The notes: a model not told the origin generated them from the letters alone. A stretch of 64,000 bases of DNA from Microbacterium sp. B35-30 (GCF_010634855.1 NZ_MWLQ01000026.1:62001-126000); one strand, 5' to 3'. Counted from the stretch's first letter, positions 43,287-52,863 are shown. Program-made: numbers and translations.

Positions 43287-46200
43287 CGGTTTCCTTTCCC
43301 TCGATCGGTCATTGAGTCGTGATCACGGACCGTGACGGTCACTGGTTTCGACGCCGTCTCGCCGTTGGCGTTGGAGAAGAAGGCGATGAGTGTGTGCGCA
43401 CCTGGGGCGACGCCGGTGAGCGAGACCGACGCCCGCTGCGCGTTCGGCGTGCGCGCCGTGAGCTCTCCAGAGCCGACGACCACGCCGTCCAGCTCGAAGC
43501 GATACGACGTCGCGTTGGTGCCCCACCACATGTCGGCGGTCGCCGTGAACGAGGCGTCGCCGTCCCAGTTGTCGTTGCTCGCGACCGGCGCGGCCGGCGC
43601 CGCATGCACGACAACGACCGTTGTCGAGGTGGTGGTGGTCGTACCCTCGGCGCTTATGAGCTCCGCGGTGTACACGTACGTGCCGTTCGGCTTCCCGGTG
43701 AAGCTGACGCCCGTGGTCTGAGACATCCCAGCCGTTGCGGTCAGGATCTTCGTCGCGATCATGATGCCGTTCTCGTACAGACGGAACGCTGCACCGGGCG
43801 TGCCCCACCAGAGGTTCATGACGACGTCGAACGCGCCGTCGTGCAGGCCGTGCGCGTGCCCGCTGGTATTCGAGAGTGAACCGCGCCCGGGCGGTGCCGC
43901 CGGAGTCGTGTCGGCGAAGACGAAGATCGTGGCGGATGCCTCGGCCACGACACCCGCGCCATTGACGGCGCGCACGGTCACAGTGTGCGTTCCCGCCTTT
44001 CCGGAGAGGTCGATCGTCGCATCCGGCGCGACGCGCTCTCCGTCGAATGCGACGTCGAACTCGTCGACTCCAGACTCCGCGTCATCGGCGCTGACCGTGA
44101 GCGCGAGTGTGTCGCTGTCGCTGAGGAGCGTGCCGTCGGCCGGCATGCCCGTGAGGACCGGCGCGGTGTCATCTGCCGGCGCGGTCACGACGAGGGAGGC
44201 TGTGCGGGCGAACGGTCCGACACCGTGGCTGACGGTCACCGTGTCTCCCGGCTCGACCTCGAGCGCGGCCAGGTCGAGCTGACCGGTGTAGTCGAGTGCG
44301 TTAATGCCGACCTGCGTCACCTGGAGCGGGTGAACGGCCACGCCGTCGATCGACACACGCACTTCGCCCGTGTTGCCTCCCTCGGCGTCCATGTTCAATG
44401 GGGCGCGCAGTGTGACGGTCGCCGATCCGTCGGCGGGGGCCGTCTCGTCCATCCCGATCGAGCTCGATGCGAAAGCCCGCCAGACGAGGGATTCGATCCA
44501 GGCGGTGGTGAAGGTCACCCACCCTTCGGTATGGCCGATGTTCGCGACGCTCGTGTTGAACGGATAGTGGCCGTTCTTCGGGCTGCCATCGAAGACACCC
44601 CTCGCGCCCTGGAGCAGTCCGTAACCGCCCTGGTACTCCGAGAACCAGCCGAGGTCGAGACCTTCGAACGCCAGTTGCGGGTCGCTGATCCGGTACTGCG
44701 CGGCGCGGCCGGTCGGGTTGCGCCCGAAGATGTCGTCGACGTGTGCCTGGGCGATCTCGGCCAATCGTGCATCGATGGCGTCGTCGCCGATGAGCGTCGT
44801 CGCAGCCAGCGCCGCGGCGGGAAAGCCGAGGACGTTGCCAGATTCGTTCGGGTCCTCTCCGGACCCGCCGCCGGTGAAGCTGGGGATCGTCCAGCGGTCG
44901 TCGCTGTACTTGCGGAAGTCCCACATGTTCGCCGACCGGCTGATTGCGACGTCCGCCCACGCACGGGCGAAGTCACGGGTGCGCTCGGGTGCGTCCGATG
45001 GAATCGTCGCTGCCAGAATCGCGAGCGACGTCATGAGGTGGTACTCGCCCTGACGCTGTCCCTTCGTCGTGCCAGGGTCGACGAGGTCGACGTTGTCGAT
45101 CAGCCACTGCGCCTGGGCGACTGCCGCCTCACGGTACCGGTCGGCGTCGTCGCGACCCTCGCGGACCGCGACTTCCCACATCCGCAGGTTCGGCACGATC
45201 GAATGCCCCGGCGGGAACTCACCCTTGCCGGTGCCGACTTGCGTGTACACCTGGAGCAGAGCCGCGGTGTGCGGCGTGTAGTCGTGCCAGAAGTACCTGC
45301 TGTACTCGGCTTTGTTCCAGATCGGGAACAGATAGTCGCGTACGTCCTCGTACAGCGCATCAGGTATCCACTCGTCGAACTCGGGATAGGCCCAGAGGAA
45401 GGACGCGAGCTGCTCCTTGACGAGAGCGTGATCGTACTGGCCGCGCAGATAGATCTCGGCGCCCCATGCGAGCAGACGGGCGATCTCAGGGCTGCCATCC
45501 GCCGTCGGGTAGTGGAGGCCCTCATATACCGCGTCCGGCATCCGGATCTCGGCGATCGGCGTCGGGTTGGCCATATAGAGGTCCACCAGACTCGAGAGCT
45601 CGAACGACATCTGGTGAGAGTCCCGCCAGCCGAGGCCGCGCATGCATTGCGCGTGGGTCCCGTTGAGCGGCTTGCCCGTCAGGTCTCCGAAGAAGCACCG
45701 CACATCGCTCATGAACGCGATGGCGTTGTCGTAGCTCACGCGTTCGGTCCAGTTCGCGCCGATGCCGAACTCGTACGAGTCGCCCTCGCCGGCGACCCCG
45801 TGCACGAGGATCTTGTAGGGACCCGTCGCGGCCGGATCGAAGTCGCTGAACTCGCCGACCTGGCCGTGGACCGAGCCTTCGTAGACGACGGCATCGGACG
45901 CGTCGACGACTTGGAACGGCTCGCCGTCCAGGGCGTTCGGTGCGGTGAAGCGTTTGGGACCGCCGAGATCGTAGCCGGTCTGGTTGATGACGACCGGCTG
46001 AGGGGCGCCGGTGCCGGTGGAGGGCGTCCACCCGCAGCCGGTCGCCGTCGTCGGGTGGCCCGCGGGGACGGACTCGAGCTGCTCGACACCGATGCCGCCG
46101 ACGCGGGCGTCGGCGCGGTAGGCGCCGATCCCGATCGTGCCTCCGGCGTTCGCGGCGGGGACGGCGGCGACGAGCGCGCTGTCGATCCACACCGCGACGA

Positions 46201-47182
46201 TGCCGTTCGCACGCGTGACCTCGAGGTTCGCCCAGTCGCCGAGTTCGATAGGGGCTCTGCCCGTGCACAGCACCGCGCCGCCGTTCGGGCGGGCCACCTT
46301 GATGCCCGTCGCCGTGATCTGGATCGCCGTGTTGCGCGCGACGTGGCTGAATGGCGCCGTCGCATCGACGAGCAGCGAGACGGTGCCGTTCGCGGCGAGC
46401 TCGTCCACACGCACAGACGTGCGCAGCGTGTACGCGTCGGGCAGGTCGATCGCCGCGGTGGGACGCAGGTAGCTGCCTGACGTCGCCGCCGTGTTGTCGA
46501 TGGCCGCCGCGTCGACCTCGCCGCTCTGGATGCCCCAGGCCTCAATCGCACCCGAGAGCGGCGTCCAGCCCCCGAGTCCGCCGGACCACGTCTCGGCGAA
46601 CGGCAAGCCGGACCCCGCCTCGGGAGAGTCCTCCACGGGGACGAGCCGCATCCCGGCGGCACGGGTGTTCGTCCCGGTGGTCGTGGCTTGGCGGGCGAGG
46701 CGCACGGTCGCCGTCTCGCCGGCGGCGAGACGGACCGATCCCAGGCCCGCCCACGTTCCCCGCGCCGCGTTCTGGTCGACGGTGGTGGTCGTCGTGGCGC
46801 CGGCACCACCCGACACCGTGTATGCCGAGCCGGTCTCCGAGTTCCCGGCATCCGGAATACCGGCCTCGACGCGGTAGGTGCCGGCCTGCTCGACGGGCAG
46901 GGTCCAGGTGGCGGTGGTGGTCGTGCTGCTGCTGTACAGCGACGGCGCGCCATCCGGGCCGGTCACGGCACTCGGGACCCATGAACCGGTCACCGAGAAG
47001 GGCACGGAACCGTCGGCACGAGGGGTCGTGTCCGTCACCTGCACTGTCACCCCGACGCTGGCCGCGGCCTGGGCGGCAGGAGCCGCGACGACGGTGACCG
47101 CAGCGACCGCGATCGCTGCGACGGCTGCGAGACCGCGCGTTCGGGCACGCCTCGTCAGCGGGCGAGTAGCGGGAACGGACAT
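43283..47182 (-). CDS. Secreted multidomain GH9-like glycoside hydrolase
   Basis: A 1299-residue secreted protein. A signal peptide (to about 40) precedes a golvesin/xanthan-lyase-type carbohydrate-binding-like beta domain (to about 180), a concanavalin-like domain (about 190-375), a CelD_N-type Ig domain starting VVINQTGYDLGGPKRF (about 400-480) and an (alpha/alpha)6 barrel (about 490-930). In the barrel WRDSHQMSF resembles the GH9 nucleophile region, DDIFGRNPTGRAAQYR the GRNPTG motif, and IGHTEGWVTFTTAW holds the likely acid Glu. Ig-like and two WWGT-type ChiA-N-like modules end it. The fit to GH9 is distant. AAAGGAGATCCTG precedes the ATG. It probably attacks a beta-glucan-like backbone. 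Confidence 0.72.
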   Translation of the reverse strand: MSVPATRPLTRRARTRGLAAVAAIAVAAVTVVAAPAAQAAASVGVTVQVTDTTPRADGSVPFSVTGSWVPSAVTGPDGAPSLYSSSTTTTATWTLPVEQAGTYRVEAGIPDAGNSETGSAYTVSGGAGATTTTTVDQNAARGTWAGLGSVRLAAGETATVRLARQATTTGTNTRAAGMRLVPVEDSPEAGSGLPFAETWSGGLGGWTPLSGAIEAWGIQSGEVDAAAIDNTAATSGSYLRPTAAIDLPDAYTLRTSVRVDELAANGTVSLLVDATAPFSHVARNTAIQITATGIKVARPNGGAVLCTGRAPIELGDWANLEVTRANGIVAVWIDSALVAAVPAANAGGTIGIGAYRADARVGGIGVEQLESVPAGHPTTATGCGWTPSTGTGAPQPVVINQTGYDLGGPKRFTAPNALDGEPFQVVDASDAVVYEGSVHGQVGEFSDFDPAATGPYKILVHGVAGEGDSYEFGIGANWTERVSYDNAIAFMSDVRCFFGDLTGKPLNGTHAQCMRGLGWRDSHQMSFELSSLVDLYMANPTPIAEIRMPDAVYEGLHYPTADGSPEIARLLAWGAEIYLRGQYDHALVKEQLASFLWAYPEFDEWIPDALYEDVRDYLFPIWNKAEYSRYFWHDYTPHTAALLQVYTQVGTGKGEFPPGHSIVPNLRMWEVAVREGRDDADRYREAAVAQAQWLIDNVDLVDPGTTKGQRQGEYHLMTSLAILAATIPSDAPERTRDFARAWADVAISRSANMWDFRKYSDDRWTIPSFTGGGSGEDPNESGNVLGFPAAALAATTLIGDDAIDARLAEIAQAHVDDIFGRNPTGRAAQYRISDPQLAFEGLDLGWFSEYQGGYGLLQGARGVFDGSPKNGHYPFNTSVANIGHTEGWVTFTTAWIESLVWRAFASSSIGMDETAPADGSATVTLRAPLNMDAEGGNTGEVRVSIDGVAVHPLQVTQVGINALDYTGQLDLAALEVEPGDTVTVSHGVGPFARTASLVVTAPADDTAPVLTGMPADGTLLSDSDTLALTVSADDAESGVDEFDVAFDGERVAPDATIDLSGKAGTHTVTVRAVNGAGVVAEASATIFVFADTTPAAPPGRGSLSNTSGHAHGLHDGAFDVVMNLWWGTPGAAFRLYENGIMIATKILTATAGMSQTTGVSFTGKPNGTYVYTAELISAEGTTTTTSTTVVVVHAAPAAPVASNDNWDGDASFTATADMWWGTNATSYRFELDGVVVGSGELTARTPNAQRASVSLTGVAPGAHTLIAFFSNANGETASKPVTVTVRDHDSMTDRGKGNR

Positions 47183-47226
47183 CAGGATCTCCTTTGATCG
47201 TTGGTCGCGCGGCGGTCCGCGCCGGT

Positions 47227-49494
47227 TCAGTAGACGCGGATCGACACCACCCGCGCCTGCGGGGCGCCGTTCGTGGCGAGCACGCGCAGGCGGAGCGCCT
47301 GCACGTCGTCGGCGGATGTCTCGTGCACCCGCTGCCGGCGTCGGTTGGCCTCGACACGCACGATCTCGCGCCAGGCGCCGCCGCGCTCACGCGCCTCGAG
47401 CACGTAGTCCCGCACGAGTTCGGGGAAGATGCGATCGGGCGTGCGGTGGTGGTGCAGGGTGTTGAGCTCCACGTCCGTGTCGTCGTCGAAGACGAGACGG
47501 ATGCTGCGCACCCGCTGCGGCTCGGACCATTCGAGCGTGAGCGACTCCGCGGCCTCCGGCTCGGCGCCGCTCGGCAGCGACATCCAGAGGTTCGGGCCGC
47601 CGTAGAAGCGCTGATAGCCGGCGACGGCAAGGGACTCGTCGAACGCGGCGGTCGCGGGGCTCACCCGCACGCGGGGCGTGCGGCCGCGCAACGGGATGGC
47701 GGGCCAGGCGATGACGCTCTCGGACTCGTCGACGGCGACGTTCGCGTCGCCGTCGGCCTGCGGGCGGTGGGGGAGAGCGAGCACGCCCGGAATCTGCGCC
47801 TCGCTCAGCACGACCGCCACGCCCTCGGCGGCCTCGAGCACCACTACGACGCTCTCGGGCTCATCCGGGTTCCAGCTGAGCGGGAGACGTACCCACTGAG
47901 GTTCGGGCGAAGCCGCGACCCCGACTTCGACGCGCGCGCGCTCGTCGATCGGCACCGCGTTCTGCGGGTGCCCCGTCGTCCACAGCGACGCACCGAGCGT
48001 CACGTCGCGCTCCGCGTGCAGCAGGACCTCGACGTGGTCCAGTCGAGGGTCGACGGGCAGCAGGATCCCGAGATCCCGCTCGAGCGCGAACGGCGCCTCG
48101 CCGGCGCCCGGCACCAGCTCTGCCGGGTCGAGCGTGCGGGCGGTGCTCGACGCGGTCACGACGGCACGGCGGGAGAGATCGGACGGATCGCAATTTCGGA
48201 TGCCGAAGACCGAGGCATCCTGCCGCAGCATCGTCTGGCGGAGGGTCTCGACGTGCGCCGTCGCCAGCTCGCGCGGACGCACGCCGAGGTCGAGGGCCAG
48301 CGACGCCCCCGTGCCCGCCGCCTCGCCCCCCGCGCCGCAGGTCGCCATGACGCGCGTCGAGCCGAAGGCGACGTGCGTCGCCGAGATGTCGCGGCCGGCC
48401 AGGAGCAGATTGGCGATGTTGCGCGAGTAGTAGCTGCGGAACGGGATGCCGTAGATGCCGTTCGAGTAGCGCTGATGAGCGCCGGCCTTCGTGGCGTACA
48501 TCCCCTCGACCGGGTGGAGGTCGATCGACCAGCCGCCGAAGGCGACGGCGTCCGGATGATCGACCTGGTCGAGGATGTCGTTCTGCGACAGCACGTGGTC
48601 GCCGAGGAAACGGCGGTACTCCCTCTTGCCCGGAAGCGAGCCGACCCACTCGAGGTCCAGGTTCGCGGCATCGAACTTCCCGGAGTTCTTGATGTAGTCC
48701 CAGATGCCGAAGATGACCGAGCGCAGCTCGTCGCGGATGATCTCGTTGTCGTGGACGGTGTCGAGATGACCGCCCCATTCGATCCACCAGTAATGCGCGC
48801 CCTTGTCGCCCGAGCGCAGGATGCGCGACGTGGGGATCGGGGTCTTCGTGATGTCCTTCGCGGAGTCCGGGGCGACGAAGTCGACCGGGCGGCCGAGATC
48901 CTTCGTGTAGAAGAGGATCGTCGAGCCGAGCAGCTCACCGTCCGCTTCCTCGGGTGCCCACGACTCGCCGAACTCGTGCGACGCCTCGCGACCGATCCGG
49001 TACTCGGCGCCGGAGAGGTGGCCGACGAGGCCGTCGCCGGTGCAGTCCAGGAAGTAGGGGCTCGTGAAGGTCGTGAGAGTCTCGGATCCCATCGTCCATC
49101 CGTGCACCGCGGTGACGACGCGCTCGCCGTCGATGTCGGCGGCATCGACCTCGCGCACGTCGGTGTTGAGGAAGACGGTGATGTTCGGCTCGGCTCGGAC
49201 CGCGTCGAAGACGACCTCGTCCCAGATGATCGGGTTCCCCTCGGGGTTGCGGTACTGGTTCTCGACGTAGAGCTCGCCGATGACTCCGCTCTCGCGGGCG
49301 AACCGCTGCACCCCGTGTCCAGTTGCGCCCACGACCCAGACGCGCACCTCCGACGACGAGTTGCCGCCGAGCACCGGTCGATTCCCGATGAGCGCCACCC
49401 TCTTGCCGAGGCGCGCCGCGCTGATCGCGGCGCAGACGCCGGCAAGGCCGCCTCCGACCACGGTGATATCGGCTTCGACGTTCTGAGTGCGCAT
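47227..49494 (-). CDS. FAD-dependent oxidoreductase with long C-terminal extension
   Basis: A 755-residue protein without a signal peptide. The first 440 residues match the FAD_oxidored (PF12831-type) family: TVVGGGLAGVCAA for FAD, GGNSSSEVRVWVVG, FLDCTGDGLVGHLSG and LAGRDISATHVAFGSTRV. Such enzymes are common in polysaccharide-utilisation loci, where their reactions are mostly unknown. From about 480 the sequence is beta-rich and ends (about 640-755) in a galactose-binding-like (F5/8-type) segment with VRSIRLVFDDDTDVELN. GAAGGAAAC is its ribosome site. It lies 45 bases before the GH9-like gene and after a hairpin that ends the binding-protein gene. It probably oxidises an imported sugar in the cytoplasm. 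Confidence 0.78.
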   Translation of the reverse strand: MRTQNVEADITVVGGGLAGVCAAISAARLGKRVALIGNRPVLGGNSSSEVRVWVVGATGHGVQRFARESGVIGELYVENQYRNPEGNPIIWDEVVFDAVRAEPNITVFLNTDVREVDAADIDGERVVTAVHGWTMGSETLTTFTSPYFLDCTGDGLVGHLSGAEYRIGREASHEFGESWAPEEADGELLGSTILFYTKDLGRPVDFVAPDSAKDITKTPIPTSRILRSGDKGAHYWWIEWGGHLDTVHDNEIIRDELRSVIFGIWDYIKNSGKFDAANLDLEWVGSLPGKREYRRFLGDHVLSQNDILDQVDHPDAVAFGGWSIDLHPVEGMYATKAGAHQRYSNGIYGIPFRSYYSRNIANLLLAGRDISATHVAFGSTRVMATCGAGGEAAGTGASLALDLGVRPRELATAHVETLRQTMLRQDASVFGIRNCDPSDLSRRAVVTASSTARTLDPAELVPGAGEAPFALERDLGILLPVDPRLDHVEVLLHAERDVTLGASLWTTGHPQNAVPIDERARVEVGVAASPEPQWVRLPLSWNPDEPESVVVVLEAAEGVAVVLSEAQIPGVLALPHRPQADGDANVAVDESESVIAWPAIPLRGRTPRVRVSPATAAFDESLAVAGYQRFYGGPNLWMSLPSGAEPEAAESLTLEWSEPQRVRSIRLVFDDDTDVELNTLHHHRTPDRIFPELVRDYVLEARERGGAWREIVRVEANRRRQRVHETSADDVQALRLRVLATNGAPQARVVSIRVY

Positions 49495-49527
49495 GTTTCC
49501 TTCGGCGGGTTGCGGGGCAGGGGAGGT

Positions 49528-49557
49528 CGCCGGCCCGGGGACGAGCCCGGGCCGGCG
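49528..49557 (-). terminator. Intra-operon hairpin (attenuator-like)
   Basis: CGCCGGCCCGGG at 49528-49539 pairs perfectly with 49546-49557 around a 6-base loop. It lies 15 bases after the stop of the binding-protein gene and before the FAD oxidoreductase, so it may reduce transcription into the downstream enzymes or protect the upstream mRNA. Confidence 0.6.
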
Positions 49558-49571
49558 TGGAGGAGGGGTAT

Positions 49572-50858
49572 TCAGATGAGGCCGTTGATCGTGTCGCCGG
49601 CGGTCTTCATGGCGTCGGATGCCGACTTCTGGCCGATCAGGACCGCTTGGACCTGCTCGGCGATCGCGGTCTCCATCTGCGCGTACGACGGGTACTCCCA
49701 CAGCGGGCTCGGCTTCGCGGTGGAGGTGACGGTCTCGGTGAAGGCCTGGACGAACGCGTTCGCGGTGACCGTGTCGGAGGCGAGTGCCGCTTCGGTCGTC
49801 GGTGGCAGCCCGAGTGCCGCGAAGTAGTCCTCGCTCTGCTGCGGGTCGCTGGTGAGCCACTGCGCGAAGTCGGCGGCGGTGCCGGCACCCTCGCCGTCCA
49901 CGACGACGACGAGATGGCCCCACAGCACGTGCTGAGGAGTGGACCCCGCCTTGACGACGGGCCGCGCGATGGGGGTCATCTTGTCGCCGAGCGTCGCGTC
50001 GGGTGACTGCGACACGACCGACGACTTGCCGACCGGCGCGTCGTCGTAGAGTGCGGTGGCGCCCTGCGAGAAGAGGGTGCGGGCTGCCGCGCGGTCGACG
50101 TCGGCCGCGATCAGGCCGTCGTCGTACAGCTTCTTGTACCACTCGACGGCTTCGACCGACGCGTCGTCTCCGATCGTCGACTTGCCGTCCTCGATGATCG
50201 GCGAGCCGAATGTCTGCATCCACACGACGATGTCCTTCAGCTGCGCGGCCTTCGTGCTCGCCGCGTAGGGGATCAACCCGATGCCCTTCAGTGCGCGGAG
50301 GCCATCCTCGAACTCGTCGATCGTGCCCGGCGTGAGCGAGGCTCCCGCCTTGTCGAACAGCTCGGCGTTGCCGATGAGGCCGATCGCTCCGATCGTCCAG
50401 GGGAGTCCGAGCTGCTTGCCGCCCGACGTGCCGGCCCCCAGTGCGGCATCGGTGTAGCCGCGGCCGCCGGTGTATGCCGACAGGTCGGTCAGCTTGCCGA
50501 GTGCCGCGATGGCCGACAGCCACGCGACGTCGAGCTGTGCCGCACCGGAGAACTGCCCGCCGCGAACCTGCAGGGTGAGCTGATTCAGATACTCGTTGTA
50601 CGGGTACGCGCTGGTGTCGATCGAGATGCCCTCGGCGCTCGAGAAGCTCTTGAGCGCCGCCTCGATCGTGGGCTTCGCCGCCTCCTCGGACAGGCTCCAC
50701 GACGCGAATGCGAAGTCGGTCGGCTCCGCTGTACCGGGAGTCGTGACCGGCGCGCCGGCGCCTCCGGTCGAGCAGCCCGCGAGGCCGAGCAGAGCGGCCC
50801 CGCCGAGCCCCAACACGGAGTAGCGCAGCAGAGACCGCCGCGAGATGTCGTTTGCCAT
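49572..50858 (-). CDS. Sugar ABC transporter substrate-binding lipoprotein
   Basis: A 428-residue family 1 extracellular solute-binding protein for oligosaccharides. The signal carries a twin-arginine motif (SRRSLLR) and a lipobox LAGC with Cys29, so it looks like a Tat-exported lipoprotein. The body contains LDVAWLSAIAALGKLTDLS, QLGLPWTIGAIGLIGN and a C-terminal EYPSYAQMETAIAEQVQAV, all typical of MalE-like proteins. The ATG at 50858 follows GAAGGAGAAATC. It lies 58 bases after the two permeases and forms the import complex of the polysaccharide locus. The partner ATPase (MsiK-like) is not in the window and is likely shared. Confidence 0.85.
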   Translation of the reverse strand: MANDISRRSLLRYSVLGLGGAALLGLAGCSTGGAGAPVTTPGTAEPTDFAFASWSLSEEAAKPTIEAALKSFSSAEGISIDTSAYPYNEYLNQLTLQVRGGQFSGAAQLDVAWLSAIAALGKLTDLSAYTGGRGYTDAALGAGTSGGKQLGLPWTIGAIGLIGNAELFDKAGASLTPGTIDEFEDGLRALKGIGLIPYAASTKAAQLKDIVVWMQTFGSPIIEDGKSTIGDDASVEAVEWYKKLYDDGLIAADVDRAAARTLFSQGATALYDDAPVGKSSVVSQSPDATLGDKMTPIARPVVKAGSTPQHVLWGHLVVVVDGEGAGTAADFAQWLTSDPQQSEDYFAALGLPPTTEAALASDTVTANAFVQAFTETVTSTAKPSPLWEYPSYAQMETAIAEQVQAVLIGQKSASDAMKTAGDTINGLI

Positions 50859-50916
50859 GATTTCTCCTTCGAAACAGTGCGATCGGGTGGTGGTGGGAGA
50901 GGAACAGCAGGGAGGT

Positions 50917-51810
50917 TCAGCCCTTGACGGCACCGGCGGTAATCCCGCCGACGAGGAAGCGCTGGAGCAGGATGAAGGCGATGCAGACGGGAACTGAGAC
51001 CACGAGCGAGGCCGCCATGAGCGCGGGCCACGACGTGCTCGCTTCGGAGATGAAGGTGTTCACGAGGCCCGGGGGAAGGGTCTGCCGGTCGGGACCCGCA
51101 AGGGTGAGCGCGAAGATGAAGTCATTCCATCCCCGCACGAAGGCGAACAGCCCTGCCGCGACCAGTCCAGGAGCGGCGAGCGGAAGGACGATCGAGTGGA
51201 AGATGCGCCACGGGCCGGCGCCGTCGATGCGGGCGGCTTCGATCAGGTCGTCAGGAAGCGCATCGAAGAAGCCCTTCAGCATCCAGACGCACAGCGGGAG
51301 CGTGAAGGTGGTGAACGAGAGGATGAGTGCGAGGTAGGTGTTCAGCAGGCCGAACTGTGCGAAGACGAGATAGAGCGTCACGAGCAGCAGCGCCTGAGGG
51401 AACATCTGGCTCGACAGCACGAAGTACATGAGGGACTTGCGGCCGGCGAAGCGGTACTTCGAGAAGGCGTAGCCCATGTACATCGACACGATCACCGAGA
51501 GCACGGCGGTGATCACCGAGACGATCACGCTGTTGCGGAAGTAGACGAAGATCGCCTCGTTTCCGAACACCGTCGCGTAGTGGGCGAACGTCACCTCCTT
51601 CGGGAACAGCGTCGGCGGGAACGCGAACACCTGATCGCTGGGCGTGAGCGAGGTGGCGAGCAGCCAGTACACCGGCGCGAACCCGAAGAGCGAGATCACG
51701 GCGAGAGTGATCCAGGTTCCCCAGCGGATGCGACGGCGCCGACGCCGGGCGGCGGGAGGCGGCGTCTGCTCGGCGAGCACCGTGATGGGTGTGGCGGTGA
51801 TGGTGGTCAC
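50917..51810 (-). CDS. Carbohydrate ABC transporter permease (MalG type)
   Basis: A 297-residue permease with six transmembrane helices. The N-terminus is basic (ARRRRRRIRW); the coupling loop reads EAARIDGAGPWRIFHSIVLP and a distal ATP-contact segment follows. RFAGRKSLMYFVLSSQMFP is a typical MalG-group segment. It starts at a GTG that overlaps the stop of the first permease. It forms the channel with that MalF-type partner. Confidence 0.9.
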   Translation of the reverse strand: MTTITATPITVLAEQTPPPAARRRRRRIRWGTWITLAVISLFGFAPVYWLLATSLTPSDQVFAFPPTLFPKEVTFAHYATVFGNEAIFVYFRNSVIVSVITAVLSVIVSMYMGYAFSKYRFAGRKSLMYFVLSSQMFPQALLLVTLYLVFAQFGLLNTYLALILSFTTFTLPLCVWMLKGFFDALPDDLIEAARIDGAGPWRIFHSIVLPLAAPGLVAAGLFAFVRGWNDFIFALTLAGPDRQTLPPGLVNTFISEASTSWPALMAASLVVSVPVCIAFILLQRFLVGGITAGAVKG

Positions 51811-52739
51811 CGGTGGGCTCCCTTCTCGCCTCGCTCGGAGAGCCAGACGTAGACGACGACGAGGACGGTCAGCAGCGCCATCCAGAGGATGCCCAGCGCG
51901 CCCGCGTGACCCAGGTCGTACCCCTTGAAGGCGGTGTCGTACACCTCGGTCGCGAAGGTGTTCGTCGTACCCGCCGGTCCGCCGCCCGTGAGGACGAAGA
52001 TCGTGTCGAAGTGCTGGAAGTTCCAGATGAACTCGAGCAGCACCACCAGTCCTGCGACGCCGCGGATGTGCGGCCAGGTCACCGTGAAGAAGCGCCGCAC
52101 CGTGCCGGCGCCGTCCATCGCCGCCGCTTCGTGGAGCTCGGCGGGGACCGTCTGCAGCGCGGCGAGGAGCATCACCATGATCCAGGGGAAGGTGTTCCAC
52201 GTCTTCGCGACGATCAGCGCGACGCGCGCGGTATCGGTCTGGAACAGCCAGGCGATCGGGCTGTCGATGGCCCCGATGCTCAGGAGGATGCCATTGAGCA
52301 CGCCGTAGTTCGCGTCGAAGATCCACATCCAGAGGAAGGACACGACGACGCCGGGGATCAGCCAGGGGATGAGGAATGCTCCGCGGAGGAACCGTTGACC
52401 GCGGAAGGTCTGGTTCAGCACGAGCGCGAGCGCGAGTCCGATGACGAACGGCGCCACCGTGGCCCCGACGGTGAAGATGAGGGTCTGCGTGAGCAGCAGG
52501 CCGAACTCGGTGGTGAGGACGCCGATGATGTTCTGCATTCCCACGAACGTCATGCCGGGGTACAGCAGGTTCTCGTCGAAGAATGCCGAGATCAGGGAAC
52601 GGATGAGCGGGTAGAGCACGATCGCGCACAGCAGCACGATGCCGGGGAGCAGCAGGAAGGCCAGGAACGTGCGCTCGCTGAGCGGGGTGCCTCGCGTGCG
52701 CCGAACGGCGGCGGGAGCTGCCACGCGGGAAGTGGTCAT
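51807..52739 (-). CDS. Carbohydrate ABC transporter permease (MalF type)
   Basis: A 310-residue permease with six transmembrane helices; LPGIVLLCAIVLYPLIRSL is the first. The ATPase-contact loop is EAAAMDGAGTVRRFFTVTWP, and FIWNFQHFDTIFVLTGGGP is the diagnostic C-terminal segment. It is the first gene of the minus-strand locus, divergent from the IclR gene with about 170 bases between. GCGAAGGACGAC just before the ATG is a usable ribosome site. No ATPase gene follows, so a generic sugar-transport ATPase is expected elsewhere. Confidence 0.9.
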   Translation of the reverse strand: MTTSRVAAPAAVRRTRGTPLSERTFLAFLLLPGIVLLCAIVLYPLIRSLISAFFDENLLYPGMTFVGMQNIIGVLTTEFGLLLTQTLIFTVGATVAPFVIGLALALVLNQTFRGQRFLRGAFLIPWLIPGVVVSFLWMWIFDANYGVLNGILLSIGAIDSPIAWLFQTDTARVALIVAKTWNTFPWIMVMLLAALQTVPAELHEAAAMDGAGTVRRFFTVTWPHIRGVAGLVVLLEFIWNFQHFDTIFVLTGGGPAGTTNTFATEVYDTAFKGYDLGHAGALGILWMALLTVLVVVYVWLSERGEKGAHR

Positions 52740-52818
52740 CGTCGTCCTTCGCAGAGTCGGACCGGTGCGTCATCTCTGAGCCGCCGGCGGGGCGTCATCC
52801 TTCGACGCCGCCTACAGA

Positions 52819-52835
52819 GTGCACGAGCCGCGCAC
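52819..52835. promoter_or_regulatory. Second operator-like inverted repeat in iclR/permease gap
   Basis: GTGCAC at 52819-52824 and GCGCAC at 52830-52835 form an imperfect inverted repeat separated by five bases. It resembles the TGCAC halves of the neighbouring palindrome and lies toward the permease side, so it may mediate repression of the catabolic operon. Confidence 0.4.
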
Positions 52836-52850
52836 TATTCGCAACTGCTG

Positions 52851-52863
52851 TGCACTATGTGCA
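52851..52863. promoter_or_regulatory. Candidate IclR operator
   Basis: TGCACTATGTGCA is an inverted repeat with 5-base arms and a 3-base spacer, 49 bases before the IclR start codon and close to a TTTAAT (-10-like) hexamer at 52873-52878. IclR regulators bind short palindromes in divergent intergenic regions, so autoregulation and control of the permease operon are both plausible. Confidence 0.5.

Noticed and set aside
43985..46480. An 831-codon plus-strand ORF opposite the GH9-like gene
   Set aside because: Arg/Val/Asp-rich shadow frame; no recognisable domain, while the minus-strand protein shows a signal peptide and family motifs.
43283..47182. Naming the large enzyme an endoxanthanase
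   Set aside because: Golvesin-like and GH9-like features recall xanthan degradation, but no PL8 xanthan lyase or other xanthan genes are present, so the substrate is left open.
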